Positions 18,100-28,344 of a stretch of 64,000 nucleotides of DNA are shown piece after piece. A program made the translations under genes and the position numbers. The notes beneath the pieces are model-generated. The model did no database searches and was not told the origin of the DNA. It was given only the letters and a program-made list of their open reading frames with translations. This DNA is from Citrobacter sp. MGH106. GTDB taxonomy: Bacteria > Pseudomonadota > Gammaproteobacteria > Enterobacterales > Enterobacteriaceae. Within the stretch, counting starts at the first letter, position 1. Every line of letters starts with the position of its first letter. The DNA lies in the NCBI RefSeq assembly GCF_001037495.1, contig NZ_KQ089822.1, positions 434,001 through 498,000 of the forward strand. The letters are read 5' to 3'.

Positions 18100-18630
18100 G
18101 TGATTGATGACGATGGCTACCGCCCGAATGTAGGGATAGTAATTTGTAACCGCCAGGGGCAGGTCATGTGGGCCCGGCGATTTGGTCAGCACTCCTGGCA
18201 ATTTCCACAAGGTGGGATAAACGCAGGAGAGACAGCAGAGCAGGCGATGTACCGGGAACTCTTTGAAGAAGTGGGGCTCAGCCGTAAAGATGTACGGATC
18301 CTCGCTTCTACTCGTAACTGGTTGCGTTACAAGTTACCGAAACGTTTGGTGCGTTGGGACACGAAGCCGGTTTGTATCGGCCAGAAACAAAAATGGTTTC
18401 TTCTGCAATTGATCAGTAGCGATGCTGAAATCAATATGCAAACCAGTAGTACACCTGAGTTTGATGGCTGGCGCTGGGTGAGTTACTGGTATCCGGTTCG
18501 ACAGGTGGTGTCATTTAAACGCGATGTTTATCGCAGGGTGATGAAAGAATTCGCAAGTGTTGTGATGGCGCTTCAGGAAAGTACTCCTAAGCCGCAAAGC
18601 CCGCCTGCGTACAGACGTAAAAGAGGTTAA
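18100..18630 (+). CDS. rppH: RppH, RNA pyrophosphohydrolase
   Basis: Nudix hydrolase of 176 residues that removes pyrophosphate from the 5' end of mRNA and so opens it to RNase E decay. The Nudix box runs from [11 protein letters not shown] to RELFEEVGL near residues 37-59 and fits GX5EX7REUXEEXGU. The start is a GTG at 18100 after GAGGTAG, as in E. coli, where the same length is made. ptsP starts 12 bp downstream, so the two form an operon. Confidence 0.97.
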   Translation: MIDDDGYRPNVGIVICNRQGQVMWARRFGQHSWQFPQGGINAGETAEQAMYRELFEEVGLSRKDVRILASTRNWLRYKLPKRLVRWDTKPVCIGQKQKWFLLQLISSDAEINMQTSSTPEFDGWRWVSYWYPVRQVVSFKRDVYRRVMKEFASVVMALQESTPKPQSPPAYRRKRG

Positions 18631-18642
18631 GCTACGCAAATT

Positions 18643-20889
18643 ATGCTCACCCGCCTGCGCGAAATAGTCGAAAAGGTAGCCAGTGCTCCACGCCTTAATG
18701 AGGCGCTGAATATTCTGGTTACTGACATCTGTCTTGCGATGGATACAGAGGTCTGCTCGGTCTATCTGGCCGACCACGACCGACGTTGTTATTACCTCAT
18801 GGCGACCCGGGGACTCAAAAAACCACGCGGTCGCACTGTTGCACTCGCGTTTGATGAAGGGATCGTTGGCCTGGTTGGCAGGCTGGCGGAACCTATCAAC
18901 CTTGCCGATGCGCAAAAACATCCGAGCTTCAAATATATTCCTTCGGTGAAAGAAGAGCGTTTTCGTGCGTTCTTAGGCGTCCCGATCATCCAGCGCCGCC
19001 AGCTATTAGGTGTGCTGGTCGTACAGCAGCGCGAGTTGCGCCAGTACGATGAAAGTGAAGAGTCCTTCCTGGTCACGCTTGCCACGCAAATGGCAGCCAT
19101 TCTTTCTCAGTCGCAGCTTACCGCGCTGTTCGGTCAATACCGCCAAACGCGCATTCGTGCGCTGCCCGCAGCGCCCGGTGTGGCAATTGCTGAAGGCTGG
19201 CAGGATGCCACGCTGCCGTTGATGGAGCAGGTGTATCAGGCGTCAACGTTGGATCCTGCGCTGGAACGAGAACGACTGACCGGAGCGCTGGAAGAAGCTG
19301 CTAACGAATTCCGTCGCTACAGTAAGCGTTTTGCTGCCGGGGCGCAGAAAGAAACGGCGGCGATCTTTGATCTCTACTCGCACCTGCTTTCTGATACCCG
19401 TTTACGCCGTGAGCTGTTTGCTGAAGTGGATAACGGTTCAGTGGCAGAGTGGGCCGTTAAAACGATCATCGAGAAGTTTGCCGAACAGTTTGCTGCCCTG
19501 AGTGATAGCTATCTTAAAGAGCGATCCGGGGATTTACGTGCGCTCGGTCAGCGCTTGCTGTTCCATCTTGATGACTCCATCCAGGGGCCGAATGCCTGGC
19601 CTGAGCGTTTTGTGCTGGTAGCCGATGAACTCTCAGCTACCACTCTGGCGGAACTTCCACAGGATCGGCTTGTGGGTGTTGTGGTCAGGGACGGTGCCGC
19701 CAACTCCCATGCGGCGATAATGGTTCGTGCGTTGGGTATCCCCACCGTGATGGGGGCTGATATCCAGCCATCGGTATTGCATCGTCGCACGCTGGTGGTG
19801 GATGGTTATCGCGGCGAAGTGTTGGTCGATCCGGAACCTGTATTGATACAGGAATATCAGCGCCTCATCAGTGAAGAGAATGAGCTGAGTCGCCTGGCAG
19901 AAGATGACGTTAATCAACCTGCACAATTGAAAAGCGGCGAGCGCGTTAAGGTGATGCTCAATGCCGGACTTAGTCCCGAACATGAACAGAAGCTGGGTAG
20001 TCGGATCGACGGTATTGGCCTGTATCGCACCGAAATCCCGTTCATGCTGCAAAGTGGCTTTCCATCGGAAGAAGAGCAGGTTGCGCAGTATCAAGGGATG
20101 CTGCAAATGTTTAACGACAAGCCTGTGACGCTGCGCACGCTGGATGTCGGGGCGGATAAGCAGCTGCCTTACATGCCAATCAGTGAAGAGAATCCGTGCC
20201 TCGGGTGGCGTGGGATCCGCATTACACTCGATCAGCCGGAGATCTTTCTGATCCAGGTACGAGCGATGCTGCGGGCAAATGCAGCAACCGGCAATCTAAG
20301 TATTTTGCTGCCGATGGTAACCAGTATTGATGAGGTGGACGAAGCACGACGTCTGATTGAACGTGCCGGACGCGAAGTGGAAGAGATGATCGGCTATGCG
20401 ATCCCGAAACCACGCATCGGCATTATGCTGGAGGTCCCGTCGATGGTATTTATGTTGCCGCATCTGGCGAACAGGATCGATTTTATATCGGTCGGGACTA
20501 ACGATCTTACTCAATATATTCTGGCGGTCGATCGCAACAACACGCGTGTCGCCAGCATTTATGACAGCCTGCATCCGGGAATGTTACGTGCCCTGGCGAT
20601 GATTGCGCAGGAAGCTGAGCGAAGTGGTATCGATTTGCGCCTGTGTGGTGAAATGGCGGGCGATCCGATGTGTGTAACTATTCTAATCGGTTTGGGCTTC
20701 CGTCATTTGTCGATGAACGGTCGTTCCGTGGCGCGAGTAAAATATCTGCTGCGACATATCGATTTTGATGAAGCGCAAACGCTGGCTCAGCGCAGCCTGG
20801 AAGCGCAGCTAGCGACAGAAGTACGCCATCAGGTGGCGGCATTTATGGAGCGTCGTGGCATGGGCGGTTTAATTCGCGGGGGATTATGA
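18643..20889 (+). CDS. ptsP: PtsP, enzyme I of the nitrogen phosphotransferase system
   Basis: A 748-residue cytoplasmic PEP-protein phosphotransferase that starts the PTS-Ntr chain (PtsP to NPr to EIIA-Ntr), linked to nitrogen and potassium signalling. The N-terminal GAF domain covers about residues 1-125 and senses glutamine/2-oxoglutarate. The phosphorylated His is in DGAANSHAAIMVRALG near residue 356, and the PEP-binding barrel follows with LYRTEIPFM, GTNDLTQY and CGEMAGDP. It is the second gene of the rppH-ptsP operon, and the length equals E. coli PtsP. Confidence 0.96.
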   Translation: MLTRLREIVEKVASAPRLNEALNILVTDICLAMDTEVCSVYLADHDRRCYYLMATRGLKKPRGRTVALAFDEGIVGLVGRLAEPINLADAQKHPSFKYIPSVKEERFRAFLGVPIIQRRQLLGVLVVQQRELRQYDESEESFLVTLATQMAAILSQSQLTALFGQYRQTRIRALPAAPGVAIAEGWQDATLPLMEQVYQASTLDPALERERLTGALEEAANEFRRYSKRFAAGAQKETAAIFDLYSHLLSDTRLRRELFAEVDNGSVAEWAVKTIIEKFAEQFAALSDSYLKERSGDLRALGQRLLFHLDDSIQGPNAWPERFVLVADELSATTLAELPQDRLVGVVVRDGAANSHAAIMVRALGIPTVMGADIQPSVLHRRTLVVDGYRGEVLVDPEPVLIQEYQRLISEENELSRLAEDDVNQPAQLKSGERVKVMLNAGLSPEHEQKLGSRIDGIGLYRTEIPFMLQSGFPSEEEQVAQYQGMLQMFNDKPVTLRTLDVGADKQLPYMPISEENPCLGWRGIRITLDQPEIFLIQVRAMLRANAATGNLSILLPMVTSIDEVDEARRLIERAGREVEEMIGYAIPKPRIGIMLEVPSMVFMLPHLANRIDFISVGTNDLTQYILAVDRNNTRVASIYDSLHPGMLRALAMIAQEAERSGIDLRLCGEMAGDPMCVTILIGLGFRHLSMNGRSVARVKYLLRHIDFDEAQTLAQRSLEAQLATEVRHQVAAFMERRGMGGLIRGGL

Positions 20890-20910
20890 AACCAGGGCGG
20901 GAAACAGTAG

Positions 20911-21049
20911 CTACACCCAATGTATTTTGAGTGTATTGAACAGGTAAGTCCGTGACAAATTCGTCAGGAACGAATTTGAACAGTCGGAGGCTGCCTCCGG
21001 TGAGTGAACGCAACCAACAAAGATGCAGCTTGAAAGACGAGGGCGTATA
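20911..21049. repeat. Palindromic intergenic repeat, diverged copy
   Basis: Contains AACGCAACCAACAAAGATGC followed by AGCTTGAAAGACGAG, which matches the reverse complement of 58334-58380, plus inner dyads around GACAAATTCGTCAGG and GGAGGCTGCCTCC. It lies between ptsP and lgt and may end or protect the ptsP transcript. Confidence 0.5.
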
Positions 21050-21187
21050 CATATCTTTTAACTGTAATCGGCATCCGCTGTGATCCCCTTGTGCTATCAT
21101 TCGCAACTTCGGAGCGCCTGCATTATGCAGGCGCGCTTATCAATTGCTGTCTGACTTCAGCGAAATAACAAGAACTTGTGGTGACAG

Positions 21188-22063
21188 ATGACCAGTAGCT
21201 ATCTGCATTTTCCGGATTTCGATCCGGTCATTTTCTCAATTGGACCCGTCGCACTTCACTGGTACGGCATGATGTATTTGGTGGGGTTTATTTTTGCGAT
21301 GTGGCTGGCGACTCGCCGTGCTAATCGCCCAGGGAGTGGCTGGACCAAAAACGAAGTAGAAAACTTACTCTATGCAGGCTTCCTCGGGGTTTTCCTCGGT
21401 GGGCGTATCGGCTACGTACTGTTCTACAACTTCCCTCTCTTCCTTGATAATCCGCTGTATCTGTTCCGCGTCTGGGATGGCGGTATGTCCTTCCACGGCG
21501 GTCTTATCGGTGTGATTCTGGTGATGATTATCTTCGCCAAACGTACCAAGCGCTCGTTCTTCCAGGTTTCTGATTTCATCGCACCGTTGATTCCGTTTGG
21601 CCTGGGTGCCGGTCGTCTGGGCAACTTTATTAATGGCGAGTTGTGGGGACGTGTCGACCCGAACTTCTCCTATGCCATGCTGTTCTCTGGTTCGCGTACA
21701 GAAGATATCTTACTGCTGCAATCTAATCCGCAATGGCAGTCTATTTTCGATACTTACGGCTCACTGCCACGCCACGCTTCCCAGCTCTATGAGATGGCGC
21801 TGGAAGGGGTTGTGCTGTTTATCATACTTAATCTGTTTATTCGTAAACCGCGCCCGATGGGGTCGGTCTCCGGGTTGTTCCTGATTGGCTATGGTGCGTT
21901 TCGTATCATCGTTGAATTTTTCCGCCAACCGGATCAGCAGTTTACCGGCGCATGGGTACAATACATCAGCATGGGGCAGATCCTGTCTATCCCGATGATT
22001 GTCGCCGGTATTATCATGATGGTTTGGGCGTATCGTCGCAGCCCACAGCAACACGTTTCCTGA
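21188..22063 (+). CDS. lgt: Lgt, prolipoprotein diacylglyceryl transferase
   Basis: Essential inner-membrane enzyme of 291 residues that transfers diacylglycerol from phosphatidylglycerol to the lipobox cysteine of prolipoproteins. About seven membrane helices are visible. The family signature [16 protein letters not shown] is near residues 140-155 and the conserved HGGLIGVI segment near 103. Its clients in this window include YgdR, YgdI and MltA. thyA follows 6 bp downstream and its ribosome site TGAGGA includes the lgt stop, so the two genes are translationally linked. Confidence 0.97.
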   Translation: MTSSYLHFPDFDPVIFSIGPVALHWYGMMYLVGFIFAMWLATRRANRPGSGWTKNEVENLLYAGFLGVFLGGRIGYVLFYNFPLFLDNPLYLFRVWDGGMSFHGGLIGVILVMIIFAKRTKRSFFQVSDFIAPLIPFGLGAGRLGNFINGELWGRVDPNFSYAMLFSGSRTEDILLLQSNPQWQSIFDTYGSLPRHASQLYEMALEGVVLFIILNLFIRKPRPMGSVSGLFLIGYGAFRIIVEFFRQPDQQFTGAWVQYISMGQILSIPMIVAGIIMMVWAYRRSPQQHVS

Positions 22064-22069
22064 GGAACC

Positions 22070-22864
22070 ATGAAACAGTATTTAGAACTGATGCAAAAAG
22101 TGCTGGATGAAGGCACACAGAAAAACGATCGTACCGGAACCGGAACGCTTTCCATTTTTGGCCATCAGATGCGTTTTAACCTGCAGGAAGGGTTCCCGCT
22201 GGTTACAACTAAACGCTGCCACTTGCGCTCCATTATTCATGAACTACTGTGGTTTTTGCAGGGCGACACCAACGTTGCTTATCTGCATGAAAATAATGTC
22301 TCAATCTGGGATGAATGGGCCGATGAAAATGGCAATTTAGGCCCGGTTTATGGCAAACAGTGGCGCGCGTGGCCAACGCCGGATGGCCGCCATATTGACC
22401 AGATTACGACTGTTTTAAACCAGCTGAAAAACGACCCGGACTCTCGTCGTATCATCGTTTCCGCGTGGAACGTGGGTGAGTTGGATAAGATGGCGCTGGC
22501 GCCGTGCCACGCATTCTTCCAGTTTTACGTGGCTGACGGCAAGCTCTCCTGCCAACTGTACCAGCGTTCGTGCGATGTGTTCCTCGGCCTGCCGTTTAAC
22601 ATTGCCAGCTACGCTTTGCTGGTCCACATGATGGCGCAGCAGTGCGATCTTGAAGTTGGTGACTTTGTCTGGACTGGTGGCGACACGCACCTGTACAGCA
22701 ACCATATGGAACAAACTCACCTGCAGCTTAGCCGTGAACCCCGCGCGCTGCCGAAGCTGGTTATCAAGCGTAAACCTGAGTCTATCTTCGACTATCGTTT
22801 CGACGATTTCGAAATTGAAGGCTACGATCCGCACCCAGGCATCAAAGCGCCGGTCGCCATCTGA
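22070..22864 (+). CDS. thyA: ThyA, thymidylate synthase
   Basis: Converts dUMP to dTMP using 5,10-methylenetetrahydrofolate. The 264-residue protein is the E. coli length, with nucleophile Cys146 in [12 protein letters not shown], the phosphate-binding QRSCDVFLG segment near residue 165 and the HLYSNHMEQ motif near 207. It is the second gene of the lgt-thyA pair and ends in a strong terminator at 22886. Confidence 0.98.
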   Translation: MKQYLELMQKVLDEGTQKNDRTGTGTLSIFGHQMRFNLQEGFPLVTTKRCHLRSIIHELLWFLQGDTNVAYLHENNVSIWDEWADENGNLGPVYGKQWRAWPTPDGRHIDQITTVLNQLKNDPDSRRIIVSAWNVGELDKMALAPCHAFFQFYVADGKLSCQLYQRSCDVFLGLPFNIASYALLVHMMAQQCDLEVGDFVWTGGDTHLYSNHMEQTHLQLSREPRALPKLVIKRKPESIFDYRFDDFEIEGYDPHPGIKAPVAI

Positions 22865-22885
22865 TCGAATGTCATGCTGCCACGA

Positions 22886-22914
22886 CCGACGCCATAGCGC
22901 GTCGGTTTTTTTTT
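22886..22914 (+). terminator. Intrinsic terminator of lgt-thyA
   Basis: Stem CCGACGC / GCGTCGG with a six-base loop, followed directly by eight or more T. Confidence 0.9.
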
Positions 22915-23050
22915 GCCTTCGCGTCAGTTTTTCGATGCTGATTCCTGCAAAAGTTGTAATACGCTGCAACATGGAAAATATTCCTCGCAGCCCGCCGAAT
23001 AACCCGAATTCACTGCTCGTTATTTCATTCCCTCACGCCATACTGGCGAC

Positions 23051-23521
23051 ATGAAAAAACAACAAGGCTATACGCTAATTGAAACTCTGGTTGCGATGCT
23101 CATTATTGTCGCCCTAAGTGCCACAGGACTTTATGGCTGGCAACGCTGGCAGCAGCAACAACGGTTGTGGCAAACCGCCTGTCAGGTACGGGATTATTTG
23201 CTGCAACTTCGTGAAGATGCCAACTGGCATAACCGCGACCACGTTATCAGCGTTATCAGAGAGGGAGCGTCATGGTGTTTTGTTAGCTCTGCCGATGTTC
23301 ATGAGTCATGTAAGCCTTCCTCGCCGTGGCTGTTTATGCCGCTCTGGGACGATATTGAGATGGTGGAGATAACGCCTTCGCTGGCTTTTTTTGGCCTACG
23401 GAACACGGCATGGGCTGGGCATATTCGCCTGAAAAATGCGGCTGGTGAATTGAATCTGGTGGTATCAGGTTGGGGGAGAATCAGACTTTGCGAGCGCGAT
23501 GAGGCAAATCTATGTCGCTAA
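23051..23521 (+). CDS. ppdA: PpdA, minor pseudopilin (type IV pilin-like)
   Basis: A 156-residue prepilin-like protein. The type III signal KKQQG^[11 protein letters not shown] has the Gly before the cleavage site and Glu at mature position 5, followed by a hydrophobic helix. It starts a four-gene run (ppdA, ppdB, ygdB, ppdC) with 4-16 bp overlaps that lies just before recC, as in E. coli. Together these resemble the minor pilins that prime type IV pilus assembly. No pilus assembly genes are in this window. Confidence 0.93.
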   Translation: MKKQQGYTLIETLVAMLIIVALSATGLYGWQRWQQQQRLWQTACQVRDYLLQLREDANWHNRDHVISVIREGASWCFVSSADVHESCKPSSPWLFMPLWDDIEMVEITPSLAFFGLRNTAWAGHIRLKNAAGELNLVVSGWGRIRLCERDEANLCR

Positions 23522-24075
23522 ACGAACGCGGTTTTTCACTGCTGGAGGTGCTGATTGCGATGGCGATAAGCAGTGTTTTACTCCTGGGTCCAGCGCGATT
23601 TTTACCTGCCCTGCAGCGCGGTATTTTGCACAATACACACCAGTTAGTGCTTGAAGATGAGGTCTGGCAACGTGTTTATACCGTAGCGAAGCATCTCCAG
23701 CGGGCGGGCTACTGTCACGGACGCTGTCACGGTGAAGGGCTGGAAATATCGGGTCAGCGCGATTGCGTTATTGTGCAGTGGGATGCAAACAGTAACGGTA
23801 TCTGGGAGACGAATCCAGCGAAAGAAGCCGAGCAGATTGGATTTCGCCTACAAAACAAGGCGCTGGAGACATTGCGCGGTGCGACGTCGTGCGCAGGAAA
23901 GGGCTGGGATAGCATGACCGATCCTGTAACCATTCAGATTGAGTCATTTCAGGTGGAACGCCAGAATGTTAGCGGGTTTGCGCCCGTCCTCATTCTGCGT
24001 CTGCGTGGCTCCAGTAAAGTCGAACCACAAAGAGTGATCGAAGCGCTTTACAGCGTGACAGGATTTAATCTGTGA
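23512..24075 (+). CDS. ppdB: PpdB, minor pseudopilin
   Basis: A 187-residue prepilin-like protein with signal NERG^[11 protein letters not shown], including Glu at mature position 5. The start overlaps ppdA by 10 bp. It has two Cys pairs in the globular part (CHGRCHG near residues 68-74 and later TSC), probably for disulfide bonds after export. It likely matches the PilW/GspJ type of the initiating minor-pilin complex; that detail is inferred from order and size. Confidence 0.92.
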   Translation: MSLNERGFSLLEVLIAMAISSVLLLGPARFLPALQRGILHNTHQLVLEDEVWQRVYTVAKHLQRAGYCHGRCHGEGLEISGQRDCVIVQWDANSNGIWETNPAKEAEQIGFRLQNKALETLRGATSCAGKGWDSMTDPVTIQIESFQVERQNVSGFAPVLILRLRGSSKVEPQRVIEALYSVTGFNL

Positions 24076-24479
24076 ACCGGGAACGAGGTGTATCGTCCCT
24101 TGCACTGGTACTTTTACTTCTGGTGCTCGGTAGTCTGTTGTTGCAGGGCGTTAGCAGGCAGGAAGCCAGTTTTGCCTCTCGTGTTGCAATGGAAAGCCAG
24201 TCTTTGCAACGCCAGGCCGTGGCGCAATCTGCGATGGAATGGGGGCGTATGCAACGCTGGCTTTTGCAACCCGATGTTCAGTGTCGGTCCTATGCAATGC
24301 AGAATGCAGACGTTTGTCTGCGACTGCTTGCTAATAATAACGTGTTGCTTATTGCTCAATACGAAGGGATATCTCTATGGCGTCAGGGCGAGGTTGTAGA
24401 CGGCAATATCAAGTTTTCTGCACATGGCTGGAGCGATTTCTGCCCGTTAAAGACGCTGGCATTATGCCAGATCCCCTGA
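24072..24479 (+). CDS. ygdB: YgdB, minor pseudopilin without Glu5
   Basis: A 135-residue protein starting with GTG at 24072 and overlapping ppdB by 4 bp (GTGA). The N-terminus NRERG^[14 protein letters not shown] is a prepilin-type signal and helix, but mature position 5 is Leu instead of Glu. Lack of Glu5 is typical of GspK/PilX-like pseudopilins that sit at the tip of the filament, so YgdB probably has that place. Function has not been shown directly. Confidence 0.9.
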   Translation: MNRERGVSSLALVLLLLVLGSLLLQGVSRQEASFASRVAMESQSLQRQAVAQSAMEWGRMQRWLLQPDVQCRSYAMQNADVCLRLLANNNVLLIAQYEGISLWRQGEVVDGNIKFSAHGWSDFCPLKTLALCQIP

Positions 24480-24787
24480 ACCGGCAACGTGGATTTAGCC
24501 TGCCGGAAGTCATGTTGGCAATGGTGTTGATGATCATGATTGTGACCACACTGTCGGGGTATCAACGAGCATTGATGAACAGTTTCTTGGGCAGAAATCA
24601 GTACCAGCAGCTTTGGCGTTACGCGTGGCAGCAAAGCCAACTGCATGTGTTTTCGCCGCCTTTGAACTGGCAGGTAAACCGAATGCAGACAACGCAGGCG
24701 GGATGTGTCAGCATCAATGTTAAAATTACGTCCCCTATGGGCAGGCAGGGTCAAATGACACGTCTGCACTGCTCAAATCGTCAGTAG
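24464..24787 (+). CDS. ppdC: PpdC, minor pseudopilin
   Basis: A 107-residue prepilin-like protein. The ATG at 24464 gives [10 protein letters not shown]^[12 protein letters not shown], a proper type III signal with Glu5, and overlaps ygdB by 16 bp. A longer frame opening at 24377 would put a hydrophilic tail before the signal and is rejected. Two Cys residues in the C-terminal part (AGCVS and LHCSN) may form a disulfide bond. recC begins 12 bp after the stop, so the pseudopilin genes and recC are probably co-transcribed. Confidence 0.91.
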   Translation: MPDPLNRQRGFSLPEVMLAMVLMIMIVTTLSGYQRALMNSFLGRNQYQQLWRYAWQQSQLHVFSPPLNWQVNRMQTTQAGCVSINVKITSPMGRQGQMTRLHCSNRQ

Positions 24788-24799
24788 TCAGGAGTCGCT

Positions 24800-27700
24800 A
24801 TGTTAAGGGTCTACCACTCCAATCGCCTGGATGTGCTGGAAGCGTTAATGGAATATATCGTCGAGCGGGAGCGACTGGACGACCCTTTTGAACCGGAGAT
24901 GATCCTGGTTCAAAGTACCGGTATGGCGCAATGGTTACAAATGACCCTGGCACAGAAGTTTGGTATTGCCGCCAACATTGATTTTCCGCTACCTGCGAGT
25001 TTTATCTGGGATATGTTTGTGCGCGTATTGCCGGAGATCCCGAAAGAGAGCGCGTTCAGCAAACAGAGTATGAGCTGGAAGCTGATGACGTTGCTGCCGC
25101 AATTACTGGAAAAAGATGACTTCACGCTGCTGCGTCACTATCTGACTGACGATACCGACAAGCGTAAGTTGTTTCAGCTTTCTTCACGCGCAGCCGACCT
25201 TTTCGACCAATATTTAGTCTACCGTCCGGACTGGTTAACGCAGTGGGAGGAGGGAAGGCTGGTTGAAGGTTTAGGTGAGTCTCAGGCCTGGCAGGCACCA
25301 CTGTGGAAAGCGCTGGTGGAATATACCGCTGAACTGGGACAACCACGCTGGCATCGCGCTAATTTATATCAACGGTTTATTCAGACCCTGGAAAGTGCAA
25401 CAAGCTGCCCGGAAGGGCTACCTTCGCGCGTTTTTATTTGCGGTATTTCGGCGTTGCCGCCTGTTTATCTTCAGGCGTTGCAGGCGTTGGGTAAGCATAT
25501 CGAAATTCACCTGTTATTCACTAATCCGTGTCGTTACTACTGGGGTGACATTAAAGATCCTGCGTATCTGGCGAAGCTGCTGGCGCGCCAGCGTCGGCAC
25601 AGCTTTGAAGAAAGAGAGCTGCCGTTGTTTCGTGATAGCCAAAATGCCGAGGGGTTGTTTAACAGTGATGGCGAGCAGGATGTCAGCAATCCGCTGCTGG
25701 CCTCGTGGGGAAAACTGGGGCGTGACTATATTTACCTGCTGTCTGAGCTGGAAAACAGCCAGGAACTGGATGCGTTTGTCGATATCACGCCCGACAATCT
25801 TTTGCGTAACATTCAGTCGGACATCCTTGAGCTGGAAAGCCGGGCTGTGGCAGGCGTCAATCTGGAGGAGTATTCGCGTAGCGACAATAAACGGTTGCTT
25901 GAGCCGAATGACACCAGTGTGAGTTTCCATGTCTGCCATAGCCCACAGCGTGAGGTGGAAATCCTCCATGACCGTTTGCTGGCGATGCTGGAAGCGGACC
26001 CTACGCTGACGCCGCGTGACATCATTGTGATGGTAGCGGATATCGACAGCTACAGCCCATTCATTCAGGCCGTTTTTGGCAGCGCGCCAGCTGATAGATA
26101 TTTACCGTTTGCCATTTCTGACCGCCGTGCACGTCAGTCCCATCCCGTTTTACAGGCCTTTATCAGCCTGCTGTCGTTGCCGGACAGCCGTTTTGTCTCA
26201 GAAGATGTGTTGGCATTACTGGACGTCCCAGTACTGGCGGCGCGCTTCAACATCAACGAAGAGGGATTACGCTATCTTCGCCTGTGGGTTAATGAGTCAG
26301 GTATTCGTTGGGGAATTGACGACGATAACGTTCGCGAACTGGAACTACCACCGACAGGCCAGCACACCTGGCAATTTGGTCTGACGCGTATGCTGCTGGG
26401 CTATGCGATGGAAAGCACACAGGGCGAGTGGCAATCGGTATTGCCGTATGATGAATCCAGCGGTTTGATTGCCGAGCTGGTGGGGCATCTGGCTTCGCTA
26501 TTGATGCAGCTCAATCTTTGGCGCCGGGGGTTGGCCCAGGAGCGTCCGCTGGAGGAATGGCTACCCGTCTGTCGTGACATGCTCAATGATTTCTTCCTGC
26601 CGGATGCGGAAACCGAAGCGGCGATGACGCTCATTGAACAACAGTGGCAGGCTATTATTGCCGAAGGTTTGGGGGCTGAGTATCGCGGTGCTATTCCACT
26701 TTCACTGTTACGCGATGAGCTAGCCCTGCGGCTAGACCAGGAACGTATCAGTCAGCGCTTCCTTGCTGGTCCGGTGAATATTTGTACGCTGATGCCAATG
26801 CGTTCCATTCCTTTCAAAGTGGTGTGTTTGTTAGGCATGAACGACGGTGTTTATCCGCGCCAGCTTGCGCCGTTGGGTTTTGACCTGATGAGTCAAAAGC
26901 CGATGCGGGGTGATCGAAGTCGTCGTGATGATGATCGCTATCTGTTTCTGGAAGCACTGATCTCGGCGCAGCAAACGCTCTATATCAGCTACATTGGGCG
27001 TTCAATTCAGGACAACAGTGAACGCTTTCCGTCGGTACTGGTGCAGGAGTTAATGGACTATATTGGGCAAAGCCACTACTTACCGGGTGATGAATTGCTC
27101 ACCAGCGATGAAAGCGAAACCAAAGTAAAAGCCCACATTACCCGTTTGCACACCCGTATGCCTTTTGATGTACAAAACTTTCAGCCAGGCGAACAGCAAA
27201 GTTATGCGCGTGAATGGCTGCCAGCGGCGAACATGTCAGGTAAGGCACACGCTGATTTTGTTCAGCCACTCCACTTTACGATGCCTGAAACCCTGACGCT
27301 GGAAACGCTACAACGATTTTGGGCTCATCCGGTTCGGGCCTTCTTCCAGATGCGGCTACGAGTGAATTTCCGTTCTGAAGAGAGTGAGATCCCGGAAACG
27401 GAGCCTTTTACCCTTGAGGGGTTAACCCGCTATCAGCTTAACCAGCAGTTGCTTAACACGCTGGTGGAAGAGAACGACGCCGAGCGTTTGTTCCGTCGCT
27501 TCCGTGCGGCTGGCTCGCTTCCTTATGGGGCATTTGGTGAGATTCTTTGGGATACCCAACGTCAGGAGATGCAGTCGCTTGCCGATCGCATTATTGCCTC
27601 TCGCCAGCCTTGCCAGAGCATGGAAATTGATCTGAGCTGCAACGGTGTGCAAATCACGGGTTGGTTACCACAGGTCCAGGAAGATGGTTTGTTGCGCTGG

Positions 27701-28168
27701 CGCCCATCTTTAATAAGTGTGTCCCAGGGGGTGCAACTTTGGCTGGAACATCTTGTCTATTGTGCCAGTGGCGGAGCGGGAGAGAGTCGTTTGTTCCTGC
27801 GTAAAGACGGAGAATGGCGTTTCCCTCCACTGGAGGCAGAGCAGGCGTTACTGTATCTGTCACAACTTATTGAGGGGTATCGGGAAGGCATGTCATCGCC
27901 TTTGCTGGTGCTACCGGAAAGTGGTGGGGCGTGGATAAAAACCTGTTATGACGCCGTAAATGATGCCATGTTAGATGACGATGATACGCTGCAAAAAGCA
28001 CGAAATAAGTTTTTGCAGGCTTATGAAGGCAACATGATGGTGCGTGGTGAAGGCGATGATATCTGGTATCAACGCCTGTGGCGTCAGCTGGCTCCTGAAA
28101 CTCTGGAGACCATTGTGTCGCAGTCTCAGCGCTATTTGTTACCGTTATTTCGCTTTAATCAGTCATGA
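24800..28168 (+). CDS. recC: RecC, Chi-recognising subunit of exonuclease V
   Basis: The 1122-residue RecC subunit of RecBCD, which scans the 3' strand for Chi during double-strand break processing. It is a helicase fold that has lost its ATPase motifs, followed by a nuclease-like domain without the catalytic residues. The start MLRVYHSNRLDVLEAL and length match E. coli RecC. It follows ppdC by 12 bp and is separated from ptrA by 176 bp containing a large hairpin. ptrA, recB and recD continue in the same direction. Confidence 0.97.
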   Translation: MLRVYHSNRLDVLEALMEYIVERERLDDPFEPEMILVQSTGMAQWLQMTLAQKFGIAANIDFPLPASFIWDMFVRVLPEIPKESAFSKQSMSWKLMTLLPQLLEKDDFTLLRHYLTDDTDKRKLFQLSSRAADLFDQYLVYRPDWLTQWEEGRLVEGLGESQAWQAPLWKALVEYTAELGQPRWHRANLYQRFIQTLESATSCPEGLPSRVFICGISALPPVYLQALQALGKHIEIHLLFTNPCRYYWGDIKDPAYLAKLLARQRRHSFEERELPLFRDSQNAEGLFNSDGEQDVSNPLLASWGKLGRDYIYLLSELENSQELDAFVDITPDNLLRNIQSDILELESRAVAGVNLEEYSRSDNKRLLEPNDTSVSFHVCHSPQREVEILHDRLLAMLEADPTLTPRDIIVMVADIDSYSPFIQAVFGSAPADRYLPFAISDRRARQSHPVLQAFISLLSLPDSRFVSEDVLALLDVPVLAARFNINEEGLRYLRLWVNESGIRWGIDDDNVRELELPPTGQHTWQFGLTRMLLGYAMESTQGEWQSVLPYDESSGLIAELVGHLASLLMQLNLWRRGLAQERPLEEWLPVCRDMLNDFFLPDAETEAAMTLIEQQWQAIIAEGLGAEYRGAIPLSLLRDELALRLDQERISQRFLAGPVNICTLMPMRSIPFKVVCLLGMNDGVYPRQLAPLGFDLMSQKPMRGDRSRRDDDRYLFLEALISAQQTLYISYIGRSIQDNSERFPSVLVQELMDYIGQSHYLPGDELLTSDESETKVKAHITRLHTRMPFDVQNFQPGEQQSYAREWLPAANMSGKAHADFVQPLHFTMPETLTLETLQRFWAHPVRAFFQMRLRVNFRSEESEIPETEPFTLEGLTRYQLNQQLLNTLVEENDAERLFRRFRAAGSLPYGAFGEILWDTQRQEMQSLADRIIASRQPCQSMEIDLSCNGVQITGWLPQVQEDGLLRWRPSLISVSQGVQLWLEHLVYCASGGAGESRLFLRKDGEWRFPPLEAEQALLYLSQLIEGYREGMSSPLLVLPESGGAWIKTCYDAVNDAMLDDDDTLQKARNKFLQAYEGNMMVRGEGDDIWYQRLWRQLAPETLETIVSQSQRYLLPLFRFNQS

Positions 28169-28275
28169 TGATTGTATAAAAATTGCACAGATTGATGACT
28201 TCTACTATGATGCGCTTTCTGTCACGGACTGATTCTTACACATAAGATGCTGACTCGTTCAGCACAGAGTCTTGC

Positions 28276-28317
28276 CCTGTTCAGACCACGCTTAATGCGT
28301 GGTTTGTAGTGAACAGG
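28276..28317 (+). repeat. Large hairpin in the recC-ptrA gap
   Basis: Two nested stems: CCTGTTCA (28276-28283) with TGAACAGG (28310-28317), and ACCACGC (28285-28291) with GCGTGGT (28297-28303). There is a one-base bulge on one side and six bases on the other. It ends 27 bp before the ptrA start with no T-run, so it is a leader or processing structure more than a plain terminator. Confidence 0.65.
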
Positions 28318-28344
28318 TGAATACGTTAATGATGAGGTTTGTGA

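Noticed and set aside
24377..24463. Longer N-terminus for ppdC
   Set aside because: It would place a hydrophilic tail of about 29 residues ahead of the prepilin signal; the ATG at 24464 gives a normal short leader.
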